From BD2-11 sp965221785 (lineage in GTDB: Bacteria; Gemmatimonadota; Gemmatimonadetes; Longimicrobiales; Gaopeijiaceae), in assembly GCA_965221785.1 (NCBI GenBank), contig CBDCSR010000001.1, positions 248,001-312,000 on the forward strand: a stretch of 64,000 nucleotides of DNA, read 5' to 3'. This document shows positions 50,535-60,184 of the stretch, piece by piece. Each line of letters starts with the position of its first letter. Position 1 is the stretch's first letter. The notes beneath the pieces were generated by a model. The model did not search any database and was not told where the DNA came from. It saw only the letters and a list, made by a program, of their open reading frames with translations. The position numbers were made by a program, and so were the translations under genes.

Positions 50535-51599
50535 ATGGGAAGGGGAAGGCGTCTGCTGCTGGTGGGGGTCGCGGCCACCGGGGTGGTGGCTGCGGCGGCG
50601 TCCTGCTCGCCCCTTTACGTCCTGCGCGCGGGATGGGAGGAGGCGCGCATCCTGACGGCCCGCCGGCCGATCGAGGACGTCATCGTCGACCCGGACACCG
50701 ACGAACGCACGCGCGGCAAGCTCACCTTCGCCCGCCTGGCGCGCACCTTCGCCATCGAGGAGCTGGGGCTCGATGTCGGCGACTCCTACACCACCTACAC
50801 CCACCTCGACCGCGACACCCTGGCGATGGTGCTGTCCGCGGCCGAAAAGGACCGCCTTGCGGCGAAGACCTGGTGGTTTCCGGTGGTGGGCCGGGTTCCC
50901 TACCGGGGATTCTTCGACCTGGACGACGCCCTCGGCGAACAGCGCAAGCTGGAAGAGGAGGGATTCGACACCTGGCTGCGCCCCACCGCCGCCTTCAGCA
51001 CCCTGGGGTGGTTCGCGGACCCGCTCATGTCCACGGTGCTCCGGCAGGACGAGATCGGGGTGGTGCAGACCATCCTGCACGAAGTCTCGCACGCCCACCT
51101 CTGGGTTCCGGGGAGCGTCAGCTTCAACGAGAGCTTCGCAACCTTCGTGGGCGATGCCGGCGCGGCTGCGTTCTTCTGCGCCAATTCGGGCGAGATCCCG
51201 ACCGTGCGCTGCACGCGCGCGCGCCAACGGTGGGGCGATGCGATGAAGTTCTCGGTCTTCCTGGACGGCCTGGTGGCGGACCTGGAGCGCGTCTACGGCG
51301 ATGCCGCGCTGACCCGCGAGGAGCGCCTGGCGGCGCGTGAACGGATCTTCGCCGAGGCGCTGGAGCGCTTCGTCGCTGAAGTGCAGCCGACCTTTGAAGC
51401 AAGCAGCTACGCGGGCTTCGTGAACACCCCGCTCAACAACGCCACGTTGCTCGCGCGCATGCGCTACTACCACCGGCTCCCCGACTTCCAGGCGCTGCTC
51501 GACGACCACGGCGGCGATCTGGGCTCGGCCATCGCGGCGATCAAGGCGGGGACCGAGGAAGCCGGGGACCCGTTCGAGGTGCTCGGTAACCCGGGATAG
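50535..51599 (+). CDS. Putative aminopeptidase lipoprotein (COG4324 type)
   Basis: The 354-residue exported protein has a lipobox (VAAAASC) and a zinc-peptidase motif TILHEVSHAHLWV with the third ligand Glu expected in NESFATFVGD. It matches the uncharacterised putative aminopeptidase family (COG4324). A 34-bp segment of its coding sequence (51263-51296) reappears, with two changes, between the tandem lipoprotein genes at 53289-53322. It follows the SPFH gene by 25 bp and may be co-transcribed. Confidence 0.82.
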   Translation: MGRGRRLLLVGVAATGVVAAAASCSPLYVLRAGWEEARILTARRPIEDVIVDPDTDERTRGKLTFARLARTFAIEELGLDVGDSYTTYTHLDRDTLAMVLSAAEKDRLAAKTWWFPVVGRVPYRGFFDLDDALGEQRKLEEEGFDTWLRPTAAFSTLGWFADPLMSTVLRQDEIGVVQTILHEVSHAHLWVPGSVSFNESFATFVGDAGAAAFFCANSGEIPTVRCTRARQRWGDAMKFSVFLDGLVADLERVYGDAALTREERLAARERIFAEALERFVAEVQPTFEASSYAGFVNTPLNNATLLARMRYYHRLPDFQALLDDHGGDLGSAIAAIKAGTEEAGDPFEVLGNPG

Positions 51600-51666
51600 A
51601 CGTACAATGGACGAGATCCGCCCCAACTGACCCCGGCGGCGGACAGGCAGCGACAGGAGAAGACCA

Positions 51667-52689
51667 ATGACCACCACCGTATGCCCCACGACGCACATGG
51701 GCGCCGCGCTGTCACTCGCCGCGCTGCTGGCCCTCGCGCCGCCGCATCCGGTCGCGGCGCAGTCCCATCACCCGCCCGCCGAGCCGCCCGCCGAGTGGGG
51801 GCCGATCTCGATCAACCTCGAGGAGTTCGAGTACCCGCATCCGGTCGAGTTCATGAACCTGCGCGTCTACGGCCAGGATGTGCGGATCGCCTACATGGAC
51901 ATCGCTCCGGTCGGGCCCGCGAACGGTCGCGCCGCAGTCTTCCACCACGGAGGCAGCTACTACGGCTGGTACTGGAGCCGCCAGATCGAGGCCCTCGCCA
52001 ACGAGGGGTACCGGGTCGTTGTGAAGGATCGGCTCGGCTGGGGGAAATCGTCCAAGCCGATTCTGCCGTACAGCATGAGCCTGCACGCCTCGAACACGGC
52101 CCGGCTGATGGAACACCTCGGCATCTCCGAAGCCGCCGTCATCGGACACTCCATGGGCGGGATGATGGCAACCCGTTTCGCCTTCCTGTATCCGGAGAAG
52201 GCGACGCATCTGGTCACCATCAACCAGATCGGTCTGACCGACAACCGCGCCGGGCGCGGGTTTCGTCCGTTCGATGGCGAGATCGACGCCGACCCGGACC
52301 TCCAGCGCGCCTACGAGGCGGACGTGCGGACCGACACGCGCCGCTACGTGGAGTGGAAGCCGGAGTTCCTGGACCACCTGCGCATCCGGCACGGCCAGCG
52401 GCTGAGCGGGGACTGGCCCCGGCTCGCGTACGTGCGCCGGCTCGGCGGCAACCTGCGCTCGATGGACACCGTGGTGGACGACTGGCCGCACATCAGGACG
52501 AGGGCGCTGATCCTCGGCGGCGAGATCGACGGACCGGACTTTCCCGCCAACGCCCGCCGGGCCGCCGAGATCCTGCCCAACGGGGAGGTCTTTCTCATTC
52601 CGAACATCGGCCACAACCCCCACGAGGAGGCGCCGGACATCGTCAACGCGGAGCTGATCCGCTTCCTGGGCACCGATCCCGGCGAGTAG
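51667..52689 (+). CDS. Secreted alpha/beta hydrolase
   Basis: The 340-residue protein has a signal peptide (ALSLAALLALAPPHPVAAQS). It has the hydrolase core FHHGGSYYGWYW (oxyanion hole), VIGHSMGGMMATRF (nucleophile Ser), the acid in GGEIDGPDFP and the catalytic His in PNIGHNPHEEAP. The substrate is unknown. AGGAGAAGACCA precedes the ATG. It is a single gene in the same direction as its neighbours. Confidence 0.88.
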   Translation: MTTTVCPTTHMGAALSLAALLALAPPHPVAAQSHHPPAEPPAEWGPISINLEEFEYPHPVEFMNLRVYGQDVRIAYMDIAPVGPANGRAAVFHHGGSYYGWYWSRQIEALANEGYRVVVKDRLGWGKSSKPILPYSMSLHASNTARLMEHLGISEAAVIGHSMGGMMATRFAFLYPEKATHLVTINQIGLTDNRAGRGFRPFDGEIDADPDLQRAYEADVRTDTRRYVEWKPEFLDHLRIRHGQRLSGDWPRLAYVRRLGGNLRSMDTVVDDWPHIRTRALILGGEIDGPDFPANARRAAEILPNGEVFLIPNIGHNPHEEAPDIVNAELIRFLGTDPGE

Positions 52690-52798
52690 CACCACATCCT
52701 CGCCGGGACGAGCACGGCGGCGATCCGGGCAGCCGCCGTGGCCTGGATCGCGTCTCGAACCGATCTATCTACGTGAACCCTTGATGGAGGCACGCATC

Positions 52799-53197
52799 AT
52801 GCGACGAACCGGAATGAAAACCGTGATTGCATCGTCGCTCATCATCCTTGCCCAGGCGTGCGTCTCCACGGGCAGCAGTGACGGCATCCGCCAGGATCCC
52901 AACCTGATCGTGGCCGAGGAACTGGCGAACCATCCCACCATGAGCCTCCTCGACGCGATCCGTCAGCTGCGCCCCCGCTGGATGAACGTGCGCGGCGTGC
53001 CCGAGTCCGGGGTGCCCGAGTCCGTGGTCCTTGATGGCGGAGCTCCGGAGCCCGCGACGGTCCTGGGAGCGCTACGCGCCGACCAGGTGGAGTCGGTTCG
53101 CTATCACAGCCCCGCCGACGCCACCATGCGCTGGGGGCTGGGCTTTCCGAGGGGACTGATCGAGGTTTCCACCCTGGGAAACGGCGGAGGCGGGTAG
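52799..53197 (+). CDS. Small lipoprotein with plug-like domain (copy 1)
   Basis: The 132-residue protein starts MRRTGMKTVIASSLIILAQA with Cys in the lipobox. It has LLDAIRQLRPRWMNVRG, then VVLDGGAPEP and RADQVESVRYHSPADATMRW. The pattern of an acidic LDGG turn and a final GLIEVSTL strand resembles the plug domain of TonB-dependent receptors, known as small lipoproteins in Gemmatimonadota. The start was set by GGAGG eight bases upstream. It is closely similar to the gene at 53425. Confidence 0.6.
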   Translation: MRRTGMKTVIASSLIILAQACVSTGSSDGIRQDPNLIVAEELANHPTMSLLDAIRQLRPRWMNVRGVPESGVPESVVLDGGAPEPATVLGALRADQVESVRYHSPADATMRWGLGFPRGLIEVSTLGNGGGG

Positions 53198-53231
53198 CCG
53201 CTCGCGGTCACCCGCCGGGACACCTGACCGC

Positions 53232-53258
53232 GATTTCCGGCAGGCGGTCGAAGTCGCT
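53232..53258 (+). repeat. Downstream flank repeat of the tandem lipoprotein unit
   Basis: TCCGGCAGGCGGTCGAAGTC-type sequence about 40 bases after copy 1 is repeated after copy 2 near 53,839-53,865, showing that the duplicated unit includes 3' flank. Between the two genes (53,289-53,322) lies a 34-bp segment nearly identical to part of the upstream peptidase gene. Confidence 0.6.
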
Positions 53259-53424
53259 CCGGCGCCCCACGGACGTGCGCGTATTCCAGGACGGCCTGGT
53301 AGCAGACCTGGAGCGCGTCTACTGCCACGCTCCTCGTCGTCATCTACGGATGGAATACCGCAACTTTGGTAATCCACCAGGGTTATGAACCCATCTGCGG
53401 GAACCCCTGATGGAGGCACGCATC

Positions 53425-53820
53425 ATGCGCCGAACCGGCATGAAAATCGTAATTGCATCGTCGCTCATCATCCTTGCCCAGGCGTGCGTCTCCACAGGCG
53501 GCAGTGACGGCATCCGCCGGGATCCGGACCTGATCGAGGCCGAGGAACTGGCGAACTATTCCACCATGATGCTCGGCGACGCGATCCGTCAGCTCCGCCC
53601 CCGCTGGATGAGCGTGCGCGGCTCGGCCATGGGTTCCACGGTCCCCGTCATCATGGATGGCGGCGTTCCGCAGGACTGGGTGGTCCTGGAGACGCTACGC
53701 CCCAACCAGGTGCACTCGGTTCGCTATCACAACCCCGGCGACGCAACCATGCGCTGGGGGACAGGCTTCCCGAACGGGCTGATCGAGGTCTCGACCCTGA
53801 GGGGACGGGGAGGCTGGTAG
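53425..53820 (+). CDS. Small lipoprotein with plug-like domain (copy 2)
   Basis: The 131-residue protein is a diverged duplicate of the gene at 52799. The signal and lipobox (IASSLIILAQAC) and the C-terminal half (VRYHNPGDATMRWGTGFPNG) are almost unchanged, while the middle (residues about 70-95) differs and carries VIMDGGVPQD. The same GGAGG precedes its start. The divergence pattern suggests selection on the exposed middle or simple drift. Confidence 0.6.
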   Translation: MRRTGMKIVIASSLIILAQACVSTGGSDGIRRDPDLIEAEELANYSTMMLGDAIRQLRPRWMSVRGSAMGSTVPVIMDGGVPQDWVVLETLRPNQVHSVRYHNPGDATMRWGTGFPNGLIEVSTLRGRGGW

Positions 53821-53915
53821 CGGCGCCAGACCACAATTCCCGGCAGGCGGTCGAAGTCGCTCCGGTGCTCTCCGTGGAGGTTGCGAGAGGCTGTTCCCGG
53901 CGCGAACGTAGGGGT

Positions 53916-56366
53916 ATGGAAGAGAGGTCCCACCCGAGCTACTCCCCCTCCCAGGTCGAAGCGAAGTGGCAGCGGATCTGGGAGGAACGCGGCGCCAACT
54001 CCTTTTCGGAAGAGGAGCTTCGCGCCTCCCGGTCGCCCTACTTCAACCTGATGATGTTCCCGTACCCCTCCGCGGAGGGGCTCCACGTCGGTAACATCTA
54101 CGCCTTCACGGGGGCGGACATCCACGGGCGCTTCCAGCGGCTCCGCGGCCACGACGTCTTCGAGCCCATCGGCTTCGACGCCTTCGGCATCCACTCCGAG
54201 AACTTCGCGTTGAAGCACGGGACCCATCCGATGGATCTGATCCCGGCCAACGTCGCCAACTTCACGCGCCAGCTGCGCCGCATCGGGGGGATGTTCGACT
54301 GGGATCACTCGGTGGACACCACCTCCCCCGACTACTACCGCTGGACCCAGTGGATCTTCCTGAAGCTCTTCGAGGCCGGGCTCGCCGAGCGCAAGAAGGC
54401 GCCCGTCAACTGGTGCCCTTCGTGCATGACCGTGCTGGCCAACGAGCAGGTCGAGGACGGCCTGTGCGAGCGCTGCGACGCCACCGTCGAGCAGCGCGTG
54501 ATCGCGCAGTGGTTCTTCCGCATCAGCGACTACTCCCAGCGACTGCTCGACAACCTGGACCACATCGACTGGTCGGAGTCGACGCGCAAGGCGCAGGCGA
54601 ACTGGATCGGCCGCAGCGAGGGCGCCCGGCTCGTCTTTCCGGTGGCCGGCTCGGACGACGTGATCGAGGTCTTCACCACCCGCCCGGACACGATCTTCGG
54701 GGCGACGTACATGGTGCTCGCGCCCGAGCATCCGCTGGTGGAGCGCATCACCGCCTCGTCGCACCGCGAGGACGTGCGTGCGTACGTCGACCGTGTGGTC
54801 GCAATGGACATGGTCAGCCGCCAGAAGACCGGCGGCGAGAAGACCGGCGTCTTCACCGGTGGATACTGCGTGAACCCCGCCACCGGGACGGAAATCCCGA
54901 TCTGGATCGCGGACTACGTCCTGGCGGGGTACGGCACCGGGGCGATCATGGCGGTCCCCGGCCACGACGAGCGCGACTTCGAGTTCGCGCACGAGTTCGG
55001 ACTGCCGGTTGTGCGGGTGGTGGCGGGGCCCGAGGACGACGCCGATACGCCCCTCGATGAAGCCTACGCCGAACACGCCGCCGGGCGCATGGTCAACTCG
55101 GGGCGCTTCGACGGGCTCAGCGTGGCGGAGGGCAAGGCCGCCATCACCGCCGCCCTCGAGGAGCGCGGGCTGGGGGAGAAGCAGGTCAACTACCAACTGC
55201 GCGACTGGTGCATCTCGCGCCAGCGCTACTGGGGCCCGCCCATCCCCATCGTGTACTGCCCCTCGTGCGGCGCGGTCCCGGTGCCCGAGAGCGAGCTGCC
55301 GGTGATCCTGCCCCGCGTCGAGGACTTCAAGCCCGACGACGACGGGGTGAGCCCCCTCGCGCGCGTCGAGTCGTGGTACAGCGTGGACTGTCCGGGCTGC
55401 GGGAGCGCCGCGCGCCGCGAGACCGACGTCTCGGACACCTTCCTGGACAGCTCCTGGTACTTCCTGCGCTATCCATCGGTCGGATGCGACGACATCGCCT
55501 TCGACCCGGACATCACCCGGCGCTGGCTCCCGGTGGACAGCTACATCGGCGGCAACGAGCACGCGGTGCTGCACCTGATGTACGCGCGCTTCATCACCAT
55601 GGCGCTGCACGACATCGGGCTGCTGGACTTCGAGGAGCCCTTCACCCGCTTCCGCGCCCACGGCATCATCGTCAAGGACGGGCGCAAGATGTCCAAGACG
55701 AAGGGCAACGTGGTCACGCCCGATCCGGTCATCGAGGAGTTCGGCGCCGACACCTTCCGCCTGTACCTGATGTTCCTGGGACCCTTCAGCGAGGGCGGGG
55801 ACTATCGCGACGACGGCATCCGGGGGCCGCTCGGCTTCCTGAGGAGGCTCTGGGACGCCGTGCTGCGCGCCGCGGACAACGACGCGGATCCCGACCCCCG
55901 CCTCGAGGGGCAGCTGCACCGCACCATCGAGCAGGTGACGCGCCAGATCGCGGATCTCCAGTACAACACCTGTATCTCGGGGATGATGGAGTACTTGAAC
56001 GCGGTGCGCGCGGGCGGGCGGCGGCCGGCGCGGGCCGAGGTCGAGCCCGTGGTGCTGTTGGTGGCGCCCTTCGCACCGCACATCGCCGAGGAGCTGTGGG
56101 AGCGGCTCGGGCATGAAGGCGGCGTCTTCGGGCGCGCCCGCTGGCCCGAGTACGACCCGGACAAGGCCAGGCGGCGCATCGTGAAGCTGGCGGTTCAGGT
56201 GAACGGCAAGGTGCGCGGCACCATCGAGGGTCCTTCGGAGATGAGCCGGGAGGATGCGGAGGCGCTCGCGCGCCAGCAGGAGAACGTTGCGCGCTTCCTC
56301 CAGAACGGATCCGTGCGCCGCGTGATATACGTGCCGGGGCGGCTGATCAACCTGGTAGTCGGGTGA
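53916..56366 (+). CDS. leuS: Leucyl-tRNA synthetase
   Basis: The 816-residue class I synthetase charges tRNA-Leu. The HIGH-type motif is PYPSAEGLHVGN and the KMSKS-type motif GRKMSKTKGN. The editing domain contains FTTRPDTIFGATYMVLAPEHP and the Asp of AVPGHDERD. Zinc-type Cys pairs are seen in NWCPSCMTVLANEQ and GLCERCD, and again in YCPSCG and DCPGCG. The ATG at 53916 was chosen from homology of the first residues. The next gene is 128 bp away. Confidence 0.96.
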   Translation: MEERSHPSYSPSQVEAKWQRIWEERGANSFSEEELRASRSPYFNLMMFPYPSAEGLHVGNIYAFTGADIHGRFQRLRGHDVFEPIGFDAFGIHSENFALKHGTHPMDLIPANVANFTRQLRRIGGMFDWDHSVDTTSPDYYRWTQWIFLKLFEAGLAERKKAPVNWCPSCMTVLANEQVEDGLCERCDATVEQRVIAQWFFRISDYSQRLLDNLDHIDWSESTRKAQANWIGRSEGARLVFPVAGSDDVIEVFTTRPDTIFGATYMVLAPEHPLVERITASSHREDVRAYVDRVVAMDMVSRQKTGGEKTGVFTGGYCVNPATGTEIPIWIADYVLAGYGTGAIMAVPGHDERDFEFAHEFGLPVVRVVAGPEDDADTPLDEAYAEHAAGRMVNSGRFDGLSVAEGKAAITAALEERGLGEKQVNYQLRDWCISRQRYWGPPIPIVYCPSCGAVPVPESELPVILPRVEDFKPDDDGVSPLARVESWYSVDCPGCGSAARRETDVSDTFLDSSWYFLRYPSVGCDDIAFDPDITRRWLPVDSYIGGNEHAVLHLMYARFITMALHDIGLLDFEEPFTRFRAHGIIVKDGRKMSKTKGNVVTPDPVIEEFGADTFRLYLMFLGPFSEGGDYRDDGIRGPLGFLRRLWDAVLRAADNDADPDPRLEGQLHRTIEQVTRQIADLQYNTCISGMMEYLNAVRAGGRRPARAEVEPVVLLVAPFAPHIAEELWERLGHEGGVFGRARWPEYDPDKARRRIVKLAVQVNGKVRGTIEGPSEMSREDAEALARQQENVARFLQNGSVRRVIYVPGRLINLVVG

Positions 56367-56494
56367 GGTCGGCTTCCTCGCGACGCGCGGCTGTTGCGCG
56401 CGAACCATCTCCGCTGATTCGACGTTCCGCCGCCGAGTCACCTGTCGACTCCGCGTCTCCCCCATCCGCTCCCGCATCCTGAGGAAAGGCTGAA

Positions 56495-58537
56495 ATGCCC
56501 GCTTCCGCGCTTCCGGACCCCGCGCTCTCGCGCCTCGCCATCGACGCCGTGCGCGTGCTCTCCATGGATGCCGTGCAGAAGGCCAACTCCGGGCACCCGG
56601 GGGCGCCCATGGGGCTGGCTCCGGTCGGGTACCTGCTCTGGACCCGGCACCTGCGCCACAACCCGGCTAATCCGGATTGGAGCAACCGGGACCGCTTCGT
56701 GCTGTCGGCCGGGCACGCGTCAATGCTCATCTACTCGCTCCTGCACCTGACGGGCTACGACCTGCCGCTGGAGGAGATCCGGAATTTCCGGCAGTGGGGA
56801 TCGCGGACGCCCGGGCATCCGGAGTACGGGCACACGGCGGGGGTCGAGACCACGACCGGCCCGCTGGGTCAGGGGGTCGCCAATTCGGTGGGGATGGCGC
56901 TCGCGGAGCGCTGGCTGGCGGACCGCTTCAACCGCCCCGGGCACACGGTGGTGGACCATCACACCTGGGCGCTCTGCTCGGACGGCGACCTCATGGAGGG
57001 GATCTCGCACGAGGCGGCGGAGTTCGCGGGCCACCAGCGGCTGGGCAAGCTGATCTGGGTATTCGACGACAACCTGGTCACCATCGACGGCGGGACGGAC
57101 CTCTCGTGCTCCACCGACCACGAACAGCGCTTCCGGGCGTACGGGTGGGACGTGCGCCGGGTGGACGACGGCACCGACCTGGCCGCGCTGGACGCCGCGC
57201 TGGCGGGGGCGCGCGCGGAGGGGGAGCGGCCCTCGCTGGTGATCGTGCGCACCACCATCGGGTACGGCAGCCCCGGCAAGGCGGGGTCGTCGTCCTCGCA
57301 CGGGGCGCCGCTGGGGATGGAGGAGGTGGACGCGACCAAGCGCAACCTGGACTACCCGTCGGCCCACCCCTTCCACGTGGAGGCGGAAGCGCTGGCGCAC
57401 TGGCGGGAGACGGCGGTGCGGGGGGCGGGGCTGGAGAAGGGGTGGCTCGGGCGGTGGGAGGCCTACCGGACGGCGCATCCCGCCGCGGCCGAGGAGCTGC
57501 GCGCGGCCCTGGCAGGCGAACTGCCGGCCGGATGGGACGCGGACATCCCCGATCTGAGCGCGCCGCCGAAGCCGCTCGCGACCCGTGTGTATTCCGGGCA
57601 GGTGCTTCAGGGGCTGGGCAGACGCGTCCCCAACCTGCTGGGCGGCTCGGCCGACCTGGCCGGCTCCAACAAGACGACGCTGCCCTGGGAGAACAACCTG
57701 CTGCCCGGGACGCCGGGCGGGCGCACGATCCACTTCGGCGTCCGCGAGCACGCCATGGGGGGCATCCTGAACGGGATGGCGCTGCACGGGGGCGTGCGCC
57801 CGTACGGGGGCACCTTCCTGATCTTCTCGGACTACATGCGCCCGTCGATCCGGCTGGCGGCGCTCATGCACGTGCCCGTCACCTACGTGTTCACCCACGA
57901 CAGCATCGGCGTGGGCGAGGACGGCCCCACCCACCAGCCGATCGAACAGCTGATGTCGCTGCGCGCCATCCCGGGAGTGCTCGACCTGCGACCCGGCGAC
58001 GGGCCCGAGACGGCGGAGGCATGGAGGGCGGCGCTCGCCTACACCGGCGGGCCCAGCTTCCTGTCGCTCACCCGCCAGGCGGTGGCGATCATCAACCGCG
58101 ACGAGGCCGCTTCCGCGACCGGCCTGCACCGCGGCGGTTACGTCCTGCTGGAAGCGGACGGCAGCGACCCCGAAGTGATCCTGATCGCCAGCGGCTCGGA
58201 GGTGGGGGTGGCGGTGCAGGCGCGGGCAGTGCTGCAGGCGGAGGGTGTGCCGACCCGGGTGGTCTCCCTCCCGAGCTGGTTCCTCTTCGCCCGTCAGCCG
58301 CAGGGCTACCGCGACGAAGTGCTCCCCCCCGCCGTGACCGCGCGCGTGTCCGTGGAAGCCGGGACGACCGCCGGCTGGACCCGCTGGACCGGCGACCGCG
58401 GCGCCTCGGTCGGCATCGACCACTTCGGGGCGTCGGCCCCCGGGGCGGTGCTGTTCAAGAAGTTCGGGATCACCGCGGAGGCGGTCGTGGCGAAGGCGCG
58501 CCCGCTGGCGAGGATGCCGGCAACGGCTGGTGGCTAG
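56495..58537 (+). CDS. tkt: Transketolase
   Basis: The 680-residue thiamine-diphosphate enzyme moves two-carbon units in the pentose phosphate pathway. It shows NSGHPGAPMGLAP, the cofactor motif CSDGDLMEGISHEAAEFAG with VFDDNLVTIDG, and catalytic Glu in VREHAMGGILNG. GAGGAAAGGCTGAA precedes the ATG. No Calvin-cycle or other sugar-phosphate gene is adjacent. Its end converges with the fic gene 25 bp away. Confidence 0.96.
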   Translation: MPASALPDPALSRLAIDAVRVLSMDAVQKANSGHPGAPMGLAPVGYLLWTRHLRHNPANPDWSNRDRFVLSAGHASMLIYSLLHLTGYDLPLEEIRNFRQWGSRTPGHPEYGHTAGVETTTGPLGQGVANSVGMALAERWLADRFNRPGHTVVDHHTWALCSDGDLMEGISHEAAEFAGHQRLGKLIWVFDDNLVTIDGGTDLSCSTDHEQRFRAYGWDVRRVDDGTDLAALDAALAGARAEGERPSLVIVRTTIGYGSPGKAGSSSSHGAPLGMEEVDATKRNLDYPSAHPFHVEAEALAHWRETAVRGAGLEKGWLGRWEAYRTAHPAAAEELRAALAGELPAGWDADIPDLSAPPKPLATRVYSGQVLQGLGRRVPNLLGGSADLAGSNKTTLPWENNLLPGTPGGRTIHFGVREHAMGGILNGMALHGGVRPYGGTFLIFSDYMRPSIRLAALMHVPVTYVFTHDSIGVGEDGPTHQPIEQLMSLRAIPGVLDLRPGDGPETAEAWRAALAYTGGPSFLSLTRQAVAIINRDEAASATGLHRGGYVLLEADGSDPEVILIASGSEVGVAVQARAVLQAEGVPTRVVSLPSWFLFARQPQGYRDEVLPPAVTARVSVEAGTTAGWTRWTGDRGASVGIDHFGASAPGAVLFKKFGITAEAVVAKARPLARMPATAGG

Positions 58538-58562
58538 CCAGGGCGCGGGCTCCCTCGGCCGG

Positions 58563-59942
58563 TCATTGTTGCTCGCCGGAGCGGCGGGCGATCTCATCCC
58601 TCATAGCTTGCCAGATGTTATCGACGGCACCTCCCACGTCGGGCGCGCTCGCATTCACTTCCGAAAAGCGGACACGATAGCCTGCCGACTTGACGGGGTT
58701 TCGATCAATCGCGGGTACAAACGAGAGTCCGCCTGCATCCAGTCTCCAAACCAAAGACAGAGTTGCGGAAAAGCCTCGCGTCCGCGATCCCATGTAGTCC
58801 TTGAAGAAGAACTTCCGGTTCAACTCAATCGGTTGCTCGTCGCTGAACCGGAATCCGGGCGTAACAATGGACTCCTTTGTTGCTTCCCAACGTTCACTCC
58901 GGAACAGGTCAGCCGCATGACCAACCCTGTGGCTTCCTACTTGAAGGAATGAGTTCCATTCATTGTCACGGAATAGCTTCCGCAGGGGTTCAAACGCCCT
59001 TTCCGCGCGGTCCAGCGTCGGACGAACCCATTCTTGGAACACGTCATCCAGGACTTCGACATCCGCCGCTTGCGGTGCACCACCCAAGTTCCGCCGGACG
59101 AAGAGCTCGACCTCCTTCTCGACATCCCCAGCCTCTCGAATCGCCTCTCCCTTAGCGGCCCGGATCGCCAGGCCGAGAGACCACAGGACATTCTCCAGCA
59201 TGAACCCCGCGAGCGGCTCCATTCGACCGACATCGGCATTCTGCAGCGCCCCGATGTAACGGTCCCGCTCGGCACTCTTGATCACCATCGGTGGCAGGCC
59301 GGACCTCAGGAGAACGTAGTTGGTGAGCAGCCGCGCGGTCCGGCCGTTGCCATCATCGAACGGATGGATGCGCAGGAAGCTCCAGTGCGACTCGGCCAGG
59401 AAGAGGGGTAGCGGATACTCGCTTCGCGTGAGATCGCGCTGGAAGTCTGCCGTCCAGCGCTCCATCAGCGCCGGCGTTTCCTCGGGTTCCGCGAACCGAT
59501 GGAGTTCTCCGGTCGCAGTTCGCACATGGTTCGGCTGCGTCTTGTACTCTCCCGGGACAATCCGCTTCCGGGTCTGTTGTCCGTCCGGAGTCCGGGCCAT
59601 CTGCCAGAACGGCTCCTTCAGAAGAATCTTGTTCAGATCCCGGATGTCGCCTTCACCCGGAACCCGCTCTGCGCTGGCAAGGTGTCGGGTATGGTCGATC
59701 GCCATATCGTGCGCCTTCATCTCTTCGTAATGGCGCATCGGGTGCCCACCAGCCGTGCGGCCATGGATGAGCAGCAGTTCCGTTTCGTGGTAGGTGAGCG
59801 TGTTCCCCTCGATGTGGTTGGTGTTGTAGTTCCACTCGAGACGGAGCTTTCTCCACAACCGCTCCTCATGCTCCTCACGCATGGTTGCCCGGCGTTCCCG
59901 CCATTCAGAGATGGCCGACGCCAATGCCTCCGAGTCCATCAT
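58563..59942 (-). CDS. Fic-family protein (AMPylase-type)
   Basis: The 459-residue protein has the Fic active site IHPFDDGNGRTARLL and an N-terminal inhibitory-helix motif NTNHIEGNTLTY, close to the S/TxxxE(G/N) type that blocks ATP binding. MVIKSAERDRYIGAL resembles the flap after the core. The C-terminal third (about 300-459) is not recognised. Fic proteins attach AMP to target Tyr, Ser or Thr side chains. Two adjacent ATGs follow AGGGGGG; either may be used. Four iterons lie 165-240 bp upstream. Confidence 0.85.
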   Translation of the reverse strand: MMDSEALASAISEWRERRATMREEHEERLWRKLRLEWNYNTNHIEGNTLTYHETELLLIHGRTAGGHPMRHYEEMKAHDMAIDHTRHLASAERVPGEGDIRDLNKILLKEPFWQMARTPDGQQTRKRIVPGEYKTQPNHVRTATGELHRFAEPEETPALMERWTADFQRDLTRSEYPLPLFLAESHWSFLRIHPFDDGNGRTARLLTNYVLLRSGLPPMVIKSAERDRYIGALQNADVGRMEPLAGFMLENVLWSLGLAIRAAKGEAIREAGDVEKEVELFVRRNLGGAPQAADVEVLDDVFQEWVRPTLDRAERAFEPLRKLFRDNEWNSFLQVGSHRVGHAADLFRSERWEATKESIVTPGFRFSDEQPIELNRKFFFKDYMGSRTRGFSATLSLVWRLDAGGLSFVPAIDRNPVKSAGYRVRFSEVNASAPDVGGAVDNIWQAMRDEIARRSGEQQ

Positions 59943-60100
59943 CCCCCCCTGTATGTTGCGCCAGCATCCGGACGACCGGCTCGTGCGGCGGCGCGCGCAG
60001 GTCCCAATTTGCAAGCCGACCCGGGCCAGTTCCAAGTCCTCGCCTTCACGGCCCCAGCACCCCCACGGCATTACCCACTTCCACGCGGTCCATCGGTCAA

Positions 60101-60182
60101 TCGTGCTTTTGCAACGATATCAGTCATGCTTTTGCAATTCTTTGATCGTGTGTTTGCAACGGCATCAACCGTGTCTTCGCAA
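60101..60182 (-). repeat. Four iterons of a 22-23 bp unit upstream of fic
   Basis: TTTGCAA, or TTCGCAA in the last copy, recurs at 60108-60114, 60131-60137, 60153-60159 and 60176-60182, a spacing of 23, 22 and 23 bp (two helical turns). On the minus strand the units read close to TTGCAAAAGCACGAT. They lie in an A/T-rich patch between the DUF5107 gene and fic, at about 165-240 bp before the fic start. A repressor or activator array is likely; the protein is unknown. Confidence 0.55.
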
Positions 60183-60184
60183 TA

